In this document: positions 54,834 through 63,804 of the stretch, piece after piece | Position numbering within the stretch: the first letter of the stretch is position 1 | Layout: every line of letters begins with the position of its first letter | From: Salinivirgaceae bacterium | GTDB lineage: Bacteria; Bacteroidota; Bacteroidia; Bacteroidales; SZUA-534 | NCBI GenBank assembly: GCA_017645945.1 | Contig: JAGCNL010000054.1 | Coordinates: forward strand, 1 to 64,000 | Direction of reading: 5' to 3' | DNA length: 64,000 nucleotides | Translations under genes and position numbers: made by a program | Notes under the pieces: generated by a model | Told to the model about the DNA's origin: nothing | Database searches by the model: none | Seen by the model: the letters and a program-made list of their open reading frames with translations, nothing else

Positions 54834-56816
54834 CTATCGGCGTTTGCGAACTTTTGGAACGTAATCGCGGCCAGTGACAACAAAGTCGGTGCGGCGGTTG
54901 ATCTGGTTGCAAATCTCCTGCTGCTCGTCGTTCAGGCGCTTGATAAATGCTTCGGTCAGAATATCGCCTTCTTTCAGGAACGGATATTTCTGTGCCATCT
55001 TCTTGTCAACCTCTTTGGGCATTGTCTCGCCATAGCCGTGCGATGTAAGTCGCTCAGGGTCAATGCCGTAAGTGGTCAAGAAATCGACAACCGATTTGGC
55101 GCGGGCCTCCGACAGTTTCAAGTTGGCCTCGTCGCTTCCGCGATAGTCGGCGTGCGAACCAATCTCGATGGTGATGTTGGCGTTATCGTTCAGAATGCCC
55201 ACAAGCACTTCAAGTCCGGCAATTGACGACGGTTTCAGCTTGGCGCTATTGAACTCATATTCAATTCCGTCAAGGTCCATACGGCGGTCGTCAGGCTGGA
55301 GGTCGATGTTAACCTTCAGTTGCTCGCTGTCAGTCAGACCTTTGGTTGTGGTTTTGTCCTTCGAGTTAAGGAAGCCGCCGCGTTTCACCACAATGCGGTA
55401 ATCGGCATTCGGTGACAGATTGAAGTTGTATGAGCCGTCGGTTTCAGTTTTGGCTGTGATGTTAGTTCCATCGCTACCGATAAGGTTAACTTCGGCTCCT
55501 GCAATGATGGCGTCGGTCTTGCCGTTGCGCACGATACCAGTCAGCGTGAACTCAATCGGCGGCAGCGAGAATTGATAAATATCGTCGCCACCCTTGCCGC
55601 CGGGGCGGTTAGAGCAGAAGTAGCCGCGTTCCATCTCCGACTCGAAGCAGATGCCGAAATCGTCTGATGAACTGTTGATGGGGTATTTCATGTTCTCAAC
55701 CTTCCAACCTGAAGTGCCCTCGCTTGCTTTGAAGATGTCGAGTCCGCCCATTCCTGCATGGCCGTTCGACGAGAAGTAAAGCGTGCCCTCGGGATGGATG
55801 TACGGGAACATCTCGTCACCGCTGGTGTTGATGGCAGGTCCCATATTCACAGGCTTGCCCCAATCTGACGATTTGTTGGCGCGAGTCGATTTCCAAAGGT
55901 CCTTGCCGCCGTAGCCGCCCTCCATCTCCGAAACGAAAATGAGAGTCAGTTCATCGTCGCTGATGGCGGGATGGCCCACAGCCACTGTGTCGGGTGCGAG
56001 GTTCAGCTCTTTGGGCTCGCCCCATTCGGCGTTCTCTTTAACCGAGCAGAAAATCTTGCAGACCAGATTCTTGTTCTTATCCTCACGGAAACTTGTGAAA
56101 TACAAAGTGTTGCACTTTTTGTTGGTGCTTGGCATGCCCTCTTCGTATTCAGTGTTGATGTTTTCTTCAATTGCCACAGGCTCCGACCATTTACCCTTGC
56201 GGTCGACGCGAGAACGGAACAGGTCGCAATAGTATTCACCCGTCACGCCGCTGATTTTTCCGCCCGTGCAGCCCTCGCGCGACGACGAGAAAATCACCAT
56301 GCTGTAATCATCTTTCGCGTAGGCGATGCCGAAGTCACTGTATTTCGAGTTGAAATAGTGCATGTTTTCAATCTTGTAGCGGGTTGGCTGTCCCATCCAC
56401 TCAATAGCCGATGCGCACGACTCAACGCCGGCAGGTCCGCGGTCGTCAGAGGGGTTGAGCTTGCTGTAGTTCTGGTATTCCTTCATCGCATCCTCATATT
56501 CGCCCTGGGCGCGCATTGCGTCAGCCAGATAGAGAGTTGCAAGCGGATTGTCGTAGCCTTTCTTGATGACTTTCTTATACCAGATTTCGGCCTGGCGGCT
56601 GTTCTGAACCATGCGGTAGCTCTCGGCCACCATGAACATTATCTGGTTCTTTTTGTCCTTGTCTTTTGCTTTCGCGAAAGCGTATTTGTACTCATCAATG
56701 GCATCGTAATATTTTCCCAATTCAAAGGCCTTGTCGGCTTTGGCAGTGATGCCTCGCTGCGCAAATGTCGGAAGCACTGCGAGCGCGACGATTGTTAATG
56801 CTATTATCCTCTTCAT
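54834..56816 (-). CDS. PorE-like TPR-PD40-OmpA protein (type IX secretion associated)
   Basis: 660 residues from the ATG at 56814-56816, where a signal peptide begins (MKRIIALTIVALAVLPTFAQ); a frame from further upstream adds unlikely residues. Domains in order: TPRs (~25-130), a PD40 propeller (~150-450: YSMVIFSSSREGCTGGK, GTLYFSSNGHAGMGGLDIF), a carboxypeptidase-regulatory-like fold (~460-530) and an OmpA domain (~545-660) with IEIGSHADYRGSDEANLKLS. This is the order known for P. gingivalis PorE, which binds peptidoglycan and helps the type IX secretion machine. Other machine genes are not in the window. The gene is divergent from prfA. Confidence 0.9.
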   Translation of the reverse strand: MKRIIALTIVALAVLPTFAQRGITAKADKAFELGKYYDAIDEYKYAFAKAKDKDKKNQIMFMVAESYRMVQNSRQAEIWYKKVIKKGYDNPLATLYLADAMRAQGEYEDAMKEYQNYSKLNPSDDRGPAGVESCASAIEWMGQPTRYKIENMHYFNSKYSDFGIAYAKDDYSMVIFSSSREGCTGGKISGVTGEYYCDLFRSRVDRKGKWSEPVAIEENINTEYEEGMPSTNKKCNTLYFTSFREDKNKNLVCKIFCSVKENAEWGEPKELNLAPDTVAVGHPAISDDELTLIFVSEMEGGYGGKDLWKSTRANKSSDWGKPVNMGPAINTSGDEMFPYIHPEGTLYFSSNGHAGMGGLDIFKASEGTSGWKVENMKYPINSSSDDFGICFESEMERGYFCSNRPGGKGGDDIYQFSLPPIEFTLTGIVRNGKTDAIIAGAEVNLIGSDGTNITAKTETDGSYNFNLSPNADYRIVVKRGGFLNSKDKTTTKGLTDSEQLKVNIDLQPDDRRMDLDGIEYEFNSAKLKPSSIAGLEVLVGILNDNANITIEIGSHADYRGSDEANLKLSEARAKSVVDFLTTYGIDPERLTSHGYGETMPKEVDKKMAQKYPFLKEGDILTEAFIKRLNDEQQEICNQINRRTDFVVTGRDYVPKVRKRR

Positions 56817-56867
56817 TTTCAATACTGAATCAAGGTGCGGAATGTCATCTTTTAAAAAAACAATTTG

Positions 56868-56898
56868 CGAAAATAAGGATTTTTGTTCATGTCGGAAA
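56868..56898 (-). promoter_or_regulatory. Putative leftward promoter of the PorE-like gene
   Basis: Read on the minus strand: TTTC (56895-56898), 19 bp, TATTTTCG (56868-56875), close to the TTTG / TAnnTTTG consensus. Transcription would start about 45-50 bp before the ATG. Confidence 0.4.
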
Positions 56899-57016
56899 TT
56901 AATATGGCATAAGATTGTCGAAAAACGTGATTTAGGAGGGGAATGCATAAGTTTCATTCGTAAAATTCGATAATTATGAAATAATCTCATCTTCTGTTCA
57001 TTTGCCAATTTATTCT

Positions 57017-57024
57017 TACTTTTG
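57017..57024 (+). promoter_or_regulatory. Putative -7 element TACTTTTG of prfA
   Basis: It fits TAnnTTTG and lies 73 bp before the prfA ATG. The upstream element is unclear. Confidence 0.45.
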
Positions 57025-57097
57025 CCGACACTTTTGCAAAACAGCATGGTTATGCGGAATCCTGCACATAACTATTCAGCAAATCAACATATTAAAT

Positions 57098-58201
57098 ATG
57101 AACACACTACTCGAAAAACTTGAAGCAATTAAAATCCGGTTTGAGGAGACCGCGCAGCAAATAACTGACCCTGAGGTTATTGCCGACGTGAAACGCTTTG
57201 TGAAACTCAACAAGGAGTATAAGCACCTTGAGCCGATTATTGAAGTTTACAAGAAATACAAAACGCTGATTTCCAATATTGAGGAGGCCCGCACTATTCT
57301 CAACACCGAAAAGGATGAGGAGATGCGAGAGATGGCCAAAATGGAAATCGATGAGAACGAGCCGAAAGTGGCGCCGATGGAGGAGGAAATCAAACTGTTG
57401 CTGCTGCCGTCGGACCCTGAGGACGATAAAAACGCCATTCTCGAAATCCGTGGAGGCACGGGCGGTGATGAGGCTGCTCTGTTTGCCGGCGACCTTTTCC
57501 GTATGTACACAAAATACTGCGAGTCGAAAGGCTGGAAAATTGAAGTGTCGAGTTGCAGCGAGGGAGCAAGCGGCGGCTACAAGGAAATTGTGGCCCGCGT
57601 GACAGGCGCAAGTGTTTATGGAACACTAAAATACGAGTCGGGAGTGCACCGCGTGCAGCGCGTGCCCGTAACCGAGACGCAAGGCCGCGTCCACACATCG
57701 GCGGCAACGGTGGCCGTGCTACCCGAGGCCGACGAATTCGACGTGCAGATTAACGAGGGCGAAATCAAGTGGGATACCTTCCGTTCGAGCGGCGCTGGCG
57801 GTCAGAACGTGAACAAGGTGGAGTCGGGTGTGCGTCTGCGCTACAACTGGAAGAACCCCATCACAGGCGTTGTTGACGAGATTCTGATTGAGTGTACCGA
57901 AACCCGCGACCAACCAAAGAACAAGGAGCGCGCCCTGAGCCGCCTTCGCACCTTCATCTACGACAAGGAGCACCAAAAATATATCGACGACATTGCATCG
58001 AGGCGCAAGACAATGGTCTCAACAGGCGACCGTTCGGCCAAGATTCGCACCTACAACTACCCGCAGGGCCGAATCACCGACCACCGCATCAACTACACAA
58101 TCTACAACCTTGACGCCTTTGTGAACGGCGACATTCAGGACTGCATCGACCACCTGATTGTGGCTGAAAATGCCGAGCGTCTCAAAGAAGCGGATTTGTA
58201 A
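57098..58201 (+). CDS. prfA: Peptide chain release factor 1
   Basis: 367 residues from the ATG at 57098. The GGQ motif that triggers peptide release is at residues 234-236 ([11 protein letters not shown]). The stop-codon reading tripeptide is Pro-Val-Thr in [13 protein letters not shown] (usually PAT or PxT), which marks RF1 (UAA and UAG). The factor acts in the ribosomal A site. A membrane protein gene follows after 25 bp, and pyrF after that. Confidence 0.97.
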   Translation: MNTLLEKLEAIKIRFEETAQQITDPEVIADVKRFVKLNKEYKHLEPIIEVYKKYKTLISNIEEARTILNTEKDEEMREMAKMEIDENEPKVAPMEEEIKLLLLPSDPEDDKNAILEIRGGTGGDEAALFAGDLFRMYTKYCESKGWKIEVSSCSEGASGGYKEIVARVTGASVYGTLKYESGVHRVQRVPVTETQGRVHTSAATVAVLPEADEFDVQINEGEIKWDTFRSSGAGGQNVNKVESGVRLRYNWKNPITGVVDEILIECTETRDQPKNKERALSRLRTFIYDKEHQKYIDDIASRRKTMVSTGDRSAKIRTYNYPQGRITDHRINYTIYNLDAFVNGDIQDCIDHLIVAENAERLKEADL

Positions 58202-58226
58202 TTACAAAAATTGTAATGGGTAATAA

Positions 58227-59930
58227 ATGAAACTATCCAAAGCACCACAAGCTATTGTCAAGGCGTTTGAGATGTGTGTGAAACGCTTTCCCGTATCAGC
58301 GGCATTTATCTCAGCGCTAGCAATATTTCTCATTATCAACATTATTGATGAAGGAAATACCATAAAAGGTAGCATCATCGGTGCTGTAAGTTATTATCTG
58401 TCTGTAGGTTTTGTGCTTTCGCTGACTCTTCACTTGTGGCAGGAAGAGGACCAGAAGCAACGTATAGTGCTGATTGTAAACGCGGTGGCGCATATGATTC
58501 TTCTAGCTGACGCATTCTATATTTATCATATTCTTGAAGACAGCAATGGTTATCATTATGAGTTTTGGGTGGCTCATGCTTCTGTCATTTTTTCACTCGT
58601 ACTCTCGTTGTTTTTCTTGTCGTTTTTCAAGGAAAAAGACGATGTTGCTTCGTGGAACTTTACCTTGCGACTTGTTGTCAGTGCCATTATATGTTACTTG
58701 ATTGGCCAAATCATGTGGGGTGGACTCAGTTTGCTGCTTGGATCATTCAATAAGTTGTTCGGCATAGATATTAATTCCAAATGGTATCTGGTCATCGGAG
58801 TGCTAACGGGATTGTTGCTATCATCGTGGCTGTTCCTCGGACGTATTCCTTTTGGGAAAGATAAGCACGACCACACCCCTGTCAATTCAGGATTTCTCAA
58901 TGCCGTCGTGCGTTTCCTTTTTCTGCCGCTTGTAGGGCTTTACATCATTGTACTTTACATTTACGCCATACAGATTATAGTCAAGTGGGAATTGCCAAAC
59001 GGCTGGGTGTCAGGGCTTGTGGTAGCATCTATGGTAGGGCTCATCGTCATTGAGTTTGGACTTTATCCTGTCAGGAAATCGCAAGAAAGAAAGGCGGATA
59101 ATTTCATTTCGCAATATCTGCCCGTAGTCATTTTTCCGCTGCTGGTATTGATGACAGTCGGCATAGTGCGCCGTTTCAGCGATTACGGCATCACTGTCAA
59201 CCGCCTCTACCTTCTTACCCTTAACCTCTGGTTTTACTTTGTCTGCATCACGCTGTTCCTTACAAAGGCTCGACGCATCAACTGGATTACCAAATCTTTT
59301 GCCATTATCTTCCTTCTCACATCGGTTTTTCCCATCAACTATTTCAGCATCACGCGTAAATACATGGACAACCTCGTTACTAAGGTGTTGGATGGGAAAA
59401 CTCTTCCATTGGATGCGGCACAGTACAAAGCTATTATATCCGCACTTCCTGAAAAAGAGGCCACTATGCTGAACGAGCGGCTAATGTATTTGGAGGATAC
59501 TTATGGTAGCAAGTATACAGATAAGTATGTGAAAAACGCACATTTCCGTTCATATCAAAGTCTGCTGAAACAGGAAGAAATCGCAGAGTATAGAGAAGAC
59601 ACAGAATATATCCATAGGGCCTGCAACAAATATGCAATTGACATACCTGCGGGATACAACAGAATGGTAAATGTCTATACACCAACAACCACTTACGAGA
59701 ATGGGCAAAACATTGTAAAGGTAGTGCCTACTTTCGGCGAAGAAACATTCGATACAGTATTAGTAAATATCGATACATTACGTTCTTATAAAGATGCGAT
59801 GCCTAACCCTATTCTGTTGCCGTGCTCTTCCGAGAAAACTCTCTTCTACGTAGAGAATTTCACTATCAGATCAGTTGACAGCACCACATCAAAGGTAGAC
59901 GTTACAGGCTTCATTTTGCAAAAAAATTAA
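58227..59930 (+). CDS. DUF4153 integral membrane protein
   Basis: 567 residues. About eleven or twelve membrane helices fill residues ~20-400, followed by a soluble C-terminal part (~400-567). ILVGQIMWGGLSLLLGSFN-like and RFLFLPLVGLYIIVLYIYA segments match DUF4153. The role is unknown. It sits between prfA and pyrF, which I recall as direct neighbours in Bacteroides, so it may be an insertion here. pyrF starts 15 bp downstream. Confidence 0.85.
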   Translation: MKLSKAPQAIVKAFEMCVKRFPVSAAFISALAIFLIINIIDEGNTIKGSIIGAVSYYLSVGFVLSLTLHLWQEEDQKQRIVLIVNAVAHMILLADAFYIYHILEDSNGYHYEFWVAHASVIFSLVLSLFFLSFFKEKDDVASWNFTLRLVVSAIICYLIGQIMWGGLSLLLGSFNKLFGIDINSKWYLVIGVLTGLLLSSWLFLGRIPFGKDKHDHTPVNSGFLNAVVRFLFLPLVGLYIIVLYIYAIQIIVKWELPNGWVSGLVVASMVGLIVIEFGLYPVRKSQERKADNFISQYLPVVIFPLLVLMTVGIVRRFSDYGITVNRLYLLTLNLWFYFVCITLFLTKARRINWITKSFAIIFLLTSVFPINYFSITRKYMDNLVTKVLDGKTLPLDAAQYKAIISALPEKEATMLNERLMYLEDTYGSKYTDKYVKNAHFRSYQSLLKQEEIAEYREDTEYIHRACNKYAIDIPAGYNRMVNVYTPTTTYENGQNIVKVVPTFGEETFDTVLVNIDTLRSYKDAMPNPILLPCSSEKTLFYVENFTIRSVDSTTSKVDVTGFILQKN

Positions 59931-59945
59931 TTAAAAACTATAAAT

Positions 59946-60773
59946 ATGAACCGTCAAGAACTTGCAAATCAGATTTTTAAGAAACAGTCATTTCTCTGCG
60001 TCGGACTTGATACCGACATCAAGAAAATCCCCGCACACCTTTTGAGCGAGGAGGACCCGATTTTCGCCTTCAACAAGGCCATTATCGACGCCACAGCCGA
60101 CAACTGCGTCGCCTACAAGCCGAACCTTGCCTTCTACGAGAGTATGGGTGTTCGTGGGTGGATTTCGTTCGAAAAGACAATTAAATATCTGAAAGAAAAA
60201 TACCCTGACCAGTTCATTATTGCCGACGCCAAACGCGGCGACATCGGCAACACAAGCGCAATGTACGCACGCTCGTTTTTCGAGGAGCTGAACATCGATT
60301 CGGTTACCGTGGCGCCGTATATGGGCGAGGACAGCGTTAGCCCGTTCCTGACCTACGAGGGCAAATGGGTTATTCTGCTTGCGCTCACAAGCAACAAGGG
60401 CTCGCACGATTTCCAACTCACCGCCGACGCCAATGGCGAGCGTCTGTTTGAGAAAGTTCTGCGCACAAGCCAGACTTGGGCATCGGCCGACCAGATGATG
60501 TACGTTGTGGGCGCCACCCAGGGCCGTCTGTTCGAGGATATCCGCCGCATTGTTCCCGACCATTTTCTGCTTGTGCCAGGTATCGGTGCACAGGGAGGCT
60601 TACTCGAGGAGGTTTGCCGCTACGGAATGAACTCAAAGTGCGGACTGATTGTCAACTCGTCGCGCGCCATCATCTACGCAAGCAACGGCACCGACTTTGC
60701 TGAAAAAGCCGCCGAAGCCGCCAAATCAGTTGCAGTAGAGATGAAGGTGATGCTCGAAAAATACTGCAAATAA
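59946..60773 (+). CDS. pyrF: Orotidine 5'-phosphate decarboxylase (subfamily 2)
   Basis: 275 residues, last step of UMP synthesis. The active-site motif [11 protein letters not shown] holds the Asp-Lys-x-x-Asp residues; [10 protein letters not shown] starts the barrel, and [14 protein letters not shown] with [10 protein letters not shown] forms the phosphate site. The length and motifs fit the longer type-2 subfamily. It may be translated from the prfA transcript. Confidence 0.96.
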   Translation: MNRQELANQIFKKQSFLCVGLDTDIKKIPAHLLSEEDPIFAFNKAIIDATADNCVAYKPNLAFYESMGVRGWISFEKTIKYLKEKYPDQFIIADAKRGDIGNTSAMYARSFFEELNIDSVTVAPYMGEDSVSPFLTYEGKWVILLALTSNKGSHDFQLTADANGERLFEKVLRTSQTWASADQMMYVVGATQGRLFEDIRRIVPDHFLLVPGIGAQGGLLEEVCRYGMNSKCGLIVNSSRAIIYASNGTDFAEKAAEAAKSVAVEMKVMLEKYCK

Positions 60774-61068
60774 GAGTTTTATCACCAAAAGTTTGCTAAC
60801 TCGCCAACTCGCGGGTTAAAATTTGCCGACAATTTCCATTTAAGCCGACAAAAAGATTCTCAGGACAGCCCAAAGTGTGCCCTGCAACTGTCGTTTTGCC
60901 CGTCGAAACCATTCATTCATCGGGTTAAAAACATCGGTTCACCGATACAGCCTTTCAGAACGCTCACAACCACAATACTTTTGCCATCGCCAAACAAAAA
61001 AGGAGCGCTCAAGTTGGTTTGTTTGTGCAAACAATAAGTTATTTTTAAAACCTCAAAAAAATTGAATT
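60774..61068. other. Intergenic region before the LiaF-like/LytTR pair
   Basis: 295 bp. It holds two copies of an ACATCGG/TCATCGG-like string (60918 and 60932 areas), a small hairpin ATCGG-TTCA-CCGAT (60933-60946) and the promoter at 60953-60983. The repeats could be an operator for the LytTR protein, but their spacing is shorter than typical. An open frame at 60877-61065 has no credible features. Confidence 0.5.
60953..60983 (+). promoter_or_regulatory. Promoter of the LiaF-like/LytTR operon
   Basis: TTTC (60953-60956), a 19-bp spacer and TACTTTTG (60976-60983) are close to the Bacteroidetes consensus. The leader to the ATG at 61069 would be about 80 bases. Confidence 0.55.
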
Positions 61069-61827
61069 ATGGAAAATTTTGAAAACGTAAGACGCCGCCA
61101 CCGCTTGTCGTGGGGCATTGTAATGATTGTTGTTGGAGGAATGCTCTGCCTGCAGTTTACAGGATTGCTGCCAAACAGTCTCTACCAACTGCTTTTCTGC
61201 TGGCAATCGATATTTCTGGCTATAGGCTTGGCCGAACTCATTCAAGGTAAATTACGCAATAGTTTGATATTCTTCGCCATAGGCATTGTGGCCAACTATC
61301 ACCGATGGATTGAATTCATTGGTGCATTTTTGCCCGAAGGTTTGCCTCTCGGGAATCAAATTAGTGCCATTTTCTGGTCGGTTTTGTTTGTTGGAGTGGG
61401 CTTGATACTGATTTTCACCAAGCCGCGACACAATCACGGTTTTATTGCTGGCAGTGAATTTGCCGAAAAGCACGGACACACAGAGCAAGCCGTTGACGAC
61501 GGCCGAATCAATTACCGGTTTGTTTTCAGCGGTAGCGAGCAGGTGTTTATGGAGCCTGTTTTCCGCGGTGGTAACATCAGCGCCACCTGCGGCGGAATCA
61601 TGCTCGACCTGCGCCACACCACGCTGCCCGAAGGTGACACCACGCTCAACATCGATGCCACTTGCGGCGGTTTCACTCTGAAAGTGCCGAACAATTGGAA
61701 GATTGTGAACGAATGCAGTTTTGTGCTGGGTGGCATAACCGACAAGCGTTTTGCTGTTGAAATTGACAACACCCGCCGGCTGATAATCACCGGGCGGTGC
61801 GTAATGGGCGGAGGTTCAATTGAATAA
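61069..61827 (+). CDS. LiaF-like membrane protein
   Basis: 252 residues. Three or four membrane helices lie at ~15-110 (LSWGIVMIVVGGMLCLQFTG is the usual first helix of the LiaF-type membrane domain). The C-terminal beta-helix (~140-252) shows the repeating pattern FSGSEQVFMEPVFRGGNISA, CGGIMLDLRHTTLPEG and VLGGITDKR. In Bacillus, LiaF holds back an envelope-stress response. The LytTR regulator starts three bases after its stop, so it probably governs that regulator. Confidence 0.88.
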   Translation: MENFENVRRRHRLSWGIVMIVVGGMLCLQFTGLLPNSLYQLLFCWQSIFLAIGLAELIQGKLRNSLIFFAIGIVANYHRWIEFIGAFLPEGLPLGNQISAIFWSVLFVGVGLILIFTKPRHNHGFIAGSEFAEKHGHTEQAVDDGRINYRFVFSGSEQVFMEPVFRGGNISATCGGIMLDLRHTTLPEGDTTLNIDATCGGFTLKVPNNWKIVNECSFVLGGITDKRFAVEIDNTRRLIITGRCVMGGGSIE

Positions 61828-61830
61828 TCG

Positions 61831-62628
61831 ATGAATCCGTTTCTGAGAAATAAGGCGTCAACCATTGCTGCGGCCATAATTCTGATAATTGTGGCTGCAT
61901 GCTATTCTGAGGCTTTCGGCCTGTTGGCCGGGCAATGCGTTGCCGCAGTTGTTATTGATGGCTTGGCGTTTGCCGCGATGTTCGCAGTTGAGAGCATAGT
62001 TGTTTGGAACATAATGCGATACGTTCTCCAACCAGTCGGGAGTGTTTACTTCAATCAGTATTTGCTGATTATCGGATTCTTTGTGGTTGTCAGCATTACG
62101 GGAATTGAGACAATTGTGAATTACAGCATTGATGTTGAGGATTTTAGTGCGTTTGCGAAGACATTACCAGCCCGTGCTCTGGTACTGATTTTGCTTTTTG
62201 GCTTGGTTGTGCAAACCTATTCTCACAACCTTTTCGCGGACGATGAGTCTGATTCCGCCGAGCCTGAGGAATCCGTAGAAACCGAGCAGCCGCCACTGGA
62301 ACCAATAGATAAAATAACAGTGCGTAACGGTCAGAAAATAAATGTTATAAACCTTGCCGATATTTGCTATATCAAGGCCGATGGCGATTATGTGTCGATA
62401 GCCACCGAGACAGGCCGCTGGCTCAAGGAGCAGACAATGAAATACTACGAGCAGAACCTGCCAATGGCCGATTTTGTGAGAGTCCACAGGTCGTACATTG
62501 TGAATGTCGGGAAGATTTCGCGAATTGAACGCTATGGTCAGCAGCAACTTGTTGAATTGCGCAATGGCGAAAAAATCAAAGTGAGCAACTCTGGTTATAA
62601 AACTTTGAAGGAAAGATTAAAGTTATAA
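61831..62628 (+). CDS. Membrane-bound LytTR-family transcriptional regulator
   Basis: 265 residues. Four hydrophobic segments occupy ~10-135, followed by an acidic linker (~138-165) and a LytTR DNA-binding domain (~165-265) with ADICYIKADGDYVSIATETG and FVRVHRSYIVNVGKI. LytTR domains bind direct repeats with a ten-stranded beta fold. There is no receiver domain, so signals probably come through the membrane part or the LiaF-like partner. Its targets are unknown and may include its own operon. Confidence 0.92.
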   Translation: MNPFLRNKASTIAAAIILIIVAACYSEAFGLLAGQCVAAVVIDGLAFAAMFAVESIVVWNIMRYVLQPVGSVYFNQYLLIIGFFVVVSITGIETIVNYSIDVEDFSAFAKTLPARALVLILLFGLVVQTYSHNLFADDESDSAEPEESVETEQPPLEPIDKITVRNGQKINVINLADICYIKADGDYVSIATETGRWLKEQTMKYYEQNLPMADFVRVHRSYIVNVGKISRIERYGQQQLVELRNGEKIKVSNSGYKTLKERLKL

Positions 62629-62668
62629 TTGAAATAAATCACAAAATATTGCTGAAATACAAAATTTT

Positions 62669-62696
62669 GAGGTTGGCATTTTGCCAGCCTCTTTTT
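62669..62696 (+). terminator. Intrinsic terminator after the LytTR gene
   Basis: GAGGTTGGCA (62669-62678) pairs with TGCCAGCCTC (62682-62691) over 10 bp with one G-T pair and a short loop, followed by TTTTT. It lies 40 bp after the stop, between convergent genes. Confidence 0.88.
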
Positions 62697-62730
62697 GTGT
62701 ATTTGGATTTGATTGGAAAACGCAAACCTG

Positions 62731-63636
62731 TTATTCCTGCCGTGCCTTGCTGTTGTTGACAACGCCCACGCCAACAAAAACCAGAACGGCGGCAAGCACT
62801 TTGCCCACAGTCAGTGTGTCCATGCCGACGCAGATGCTCGCCACGGCGGCAATAATTGGCTGCAGATAACTGTACATGCCCACAAGCGTCGGCCGCAGGC
62901 GTTTCTGTCCGTAAGGAATCAGGAAATAGGAAATGAATGTGGCGAAAATCACCAGAAAGCAAAGGTCGCCAATCAACTTGCCCGAGAAACCGCTGTAATC
63001 GGCAGAAATCAAATCGGTTGCACCAAACGGCAGGGCGGCAACCATTGAGAAGGTGAACATCCATTTCATGAACGTCACAACATTGTAGCGCGAAATCAGC
63101 GGGCGGAAAATGCCAAGGTACATGGCGAAAAACAGCCCGTTCAGAATCATCAGCCCAATGCCAAGCGGTGTCGATTTCTCAACGGCTCCAGTATCGTAAA
63201 CCGAATTGAGTATCAAGAAAATAACACCCGAAAAACTCAACATCACGCCCAAAACCTTTTTCAGCGTTATCGGCTCCTTTATGAAAATGGCCGAAACGAA
63301 CATTGTCAAAATCGGCGTCATGGTGGCCACAATGGTGGCGTCCATCGGGGTGGTGATGGTGATGGCTTTCAGAAACGTAATCTGCGTGAGGAAAAGTCCA
63401 AGCATTGAGGCGATGAAAATGCCTCCCAAGTCGCGCACTGGCACTTTCTCCTTTGGTGTGAAGGCCGACAAAAGCCAGAACAGCGCCGCCGCGCCAATGG
63501 AGCGGATGCAGAAAAGCGCAATAGGCGACAACTGGCCAAAGTTGGCAATGTCTTTGCACACAATGGTGTTCAGCCCGAAGATGACGTAAGCGAAAAACGC
63601 CGCCAAATGCCCTAATATCAAATCTTTAGATTTCAT
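62731..63636 (-). CDS. EamA/DMT-family transporter
   Basis: 301 residues from the ATG at 63634-63636; an in-frame TTG lies 27 bp upstream. Ten membrane helices in two EamA repeats: LGHLAAFFAYVIFGLNTIVC and TLKKVLGVMLSFSGVIFLIL in the first, GIGLMILNGLFFAMYLGIF and KVLAAVLVFVGVGVVN in the second. Members export amino acids or other metabolites; the substrate here is not evident. It is convergent with the LytTR gene and divergent from the TonB-dependent receptor. Confidence 0.92.
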   Translation of the reverse strand: MKSKDLILGHLAAFFAYVIFGLNTIVCKDIANFGQLSPIALFCIRSIGAAALFWLLSAFTPKEKVPVRDLGGIFIASMLGLFLTQITFLKAITITTPMDATIVATMTPILTMFVSAIFIKEPITLKKVLGVMLSFSGVIFLILNSVYDTGAVEKSTPLGIGLMILNGLFFAMYLGIFRPLISRYNVVTFMKWMFTFSMVAALPFGATDLISADYSGFSGKLIGDLCFLVIFATFISYFLIPYGQKRLRPTLVGMYSYLQPIIAAVASICVGMDTLTVGKVLAAVLVFVGVGVVNNSKARQE

Positions 63637-63734
63637 CGCACGCCTGTTGGTTTTGCGCGGCAATATTAATATGAATTGCAGACATTTAGCATATTAACTT
63701 GCAATTGTGATATTTCAGTTTTCATTATTGGTAT

Positions 63735-63742
63735 TATATTTG
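63735..63742 (+). promoter_or_regulatory. -7 promoter element TATATTTG of the TonB-dependent receptor gene
   Basis: It matches TAnnTTTG and lies 62 bp before the ATG at 63805. No TTG was found at the normal spacing. Confidence 0.5.
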
Positions 63743-63804
63743 CTTGTCGGGACAACCGATAATCTGTTTGGAACAAATCCAAACAGGCAGACTAACTAAA
63801 CATT

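Noticed and set aside
60877..61065. 62-codon frame in the gap before the LiaF-like gene
   Set aside because: No recognisable features, and it covers the probable promoter.
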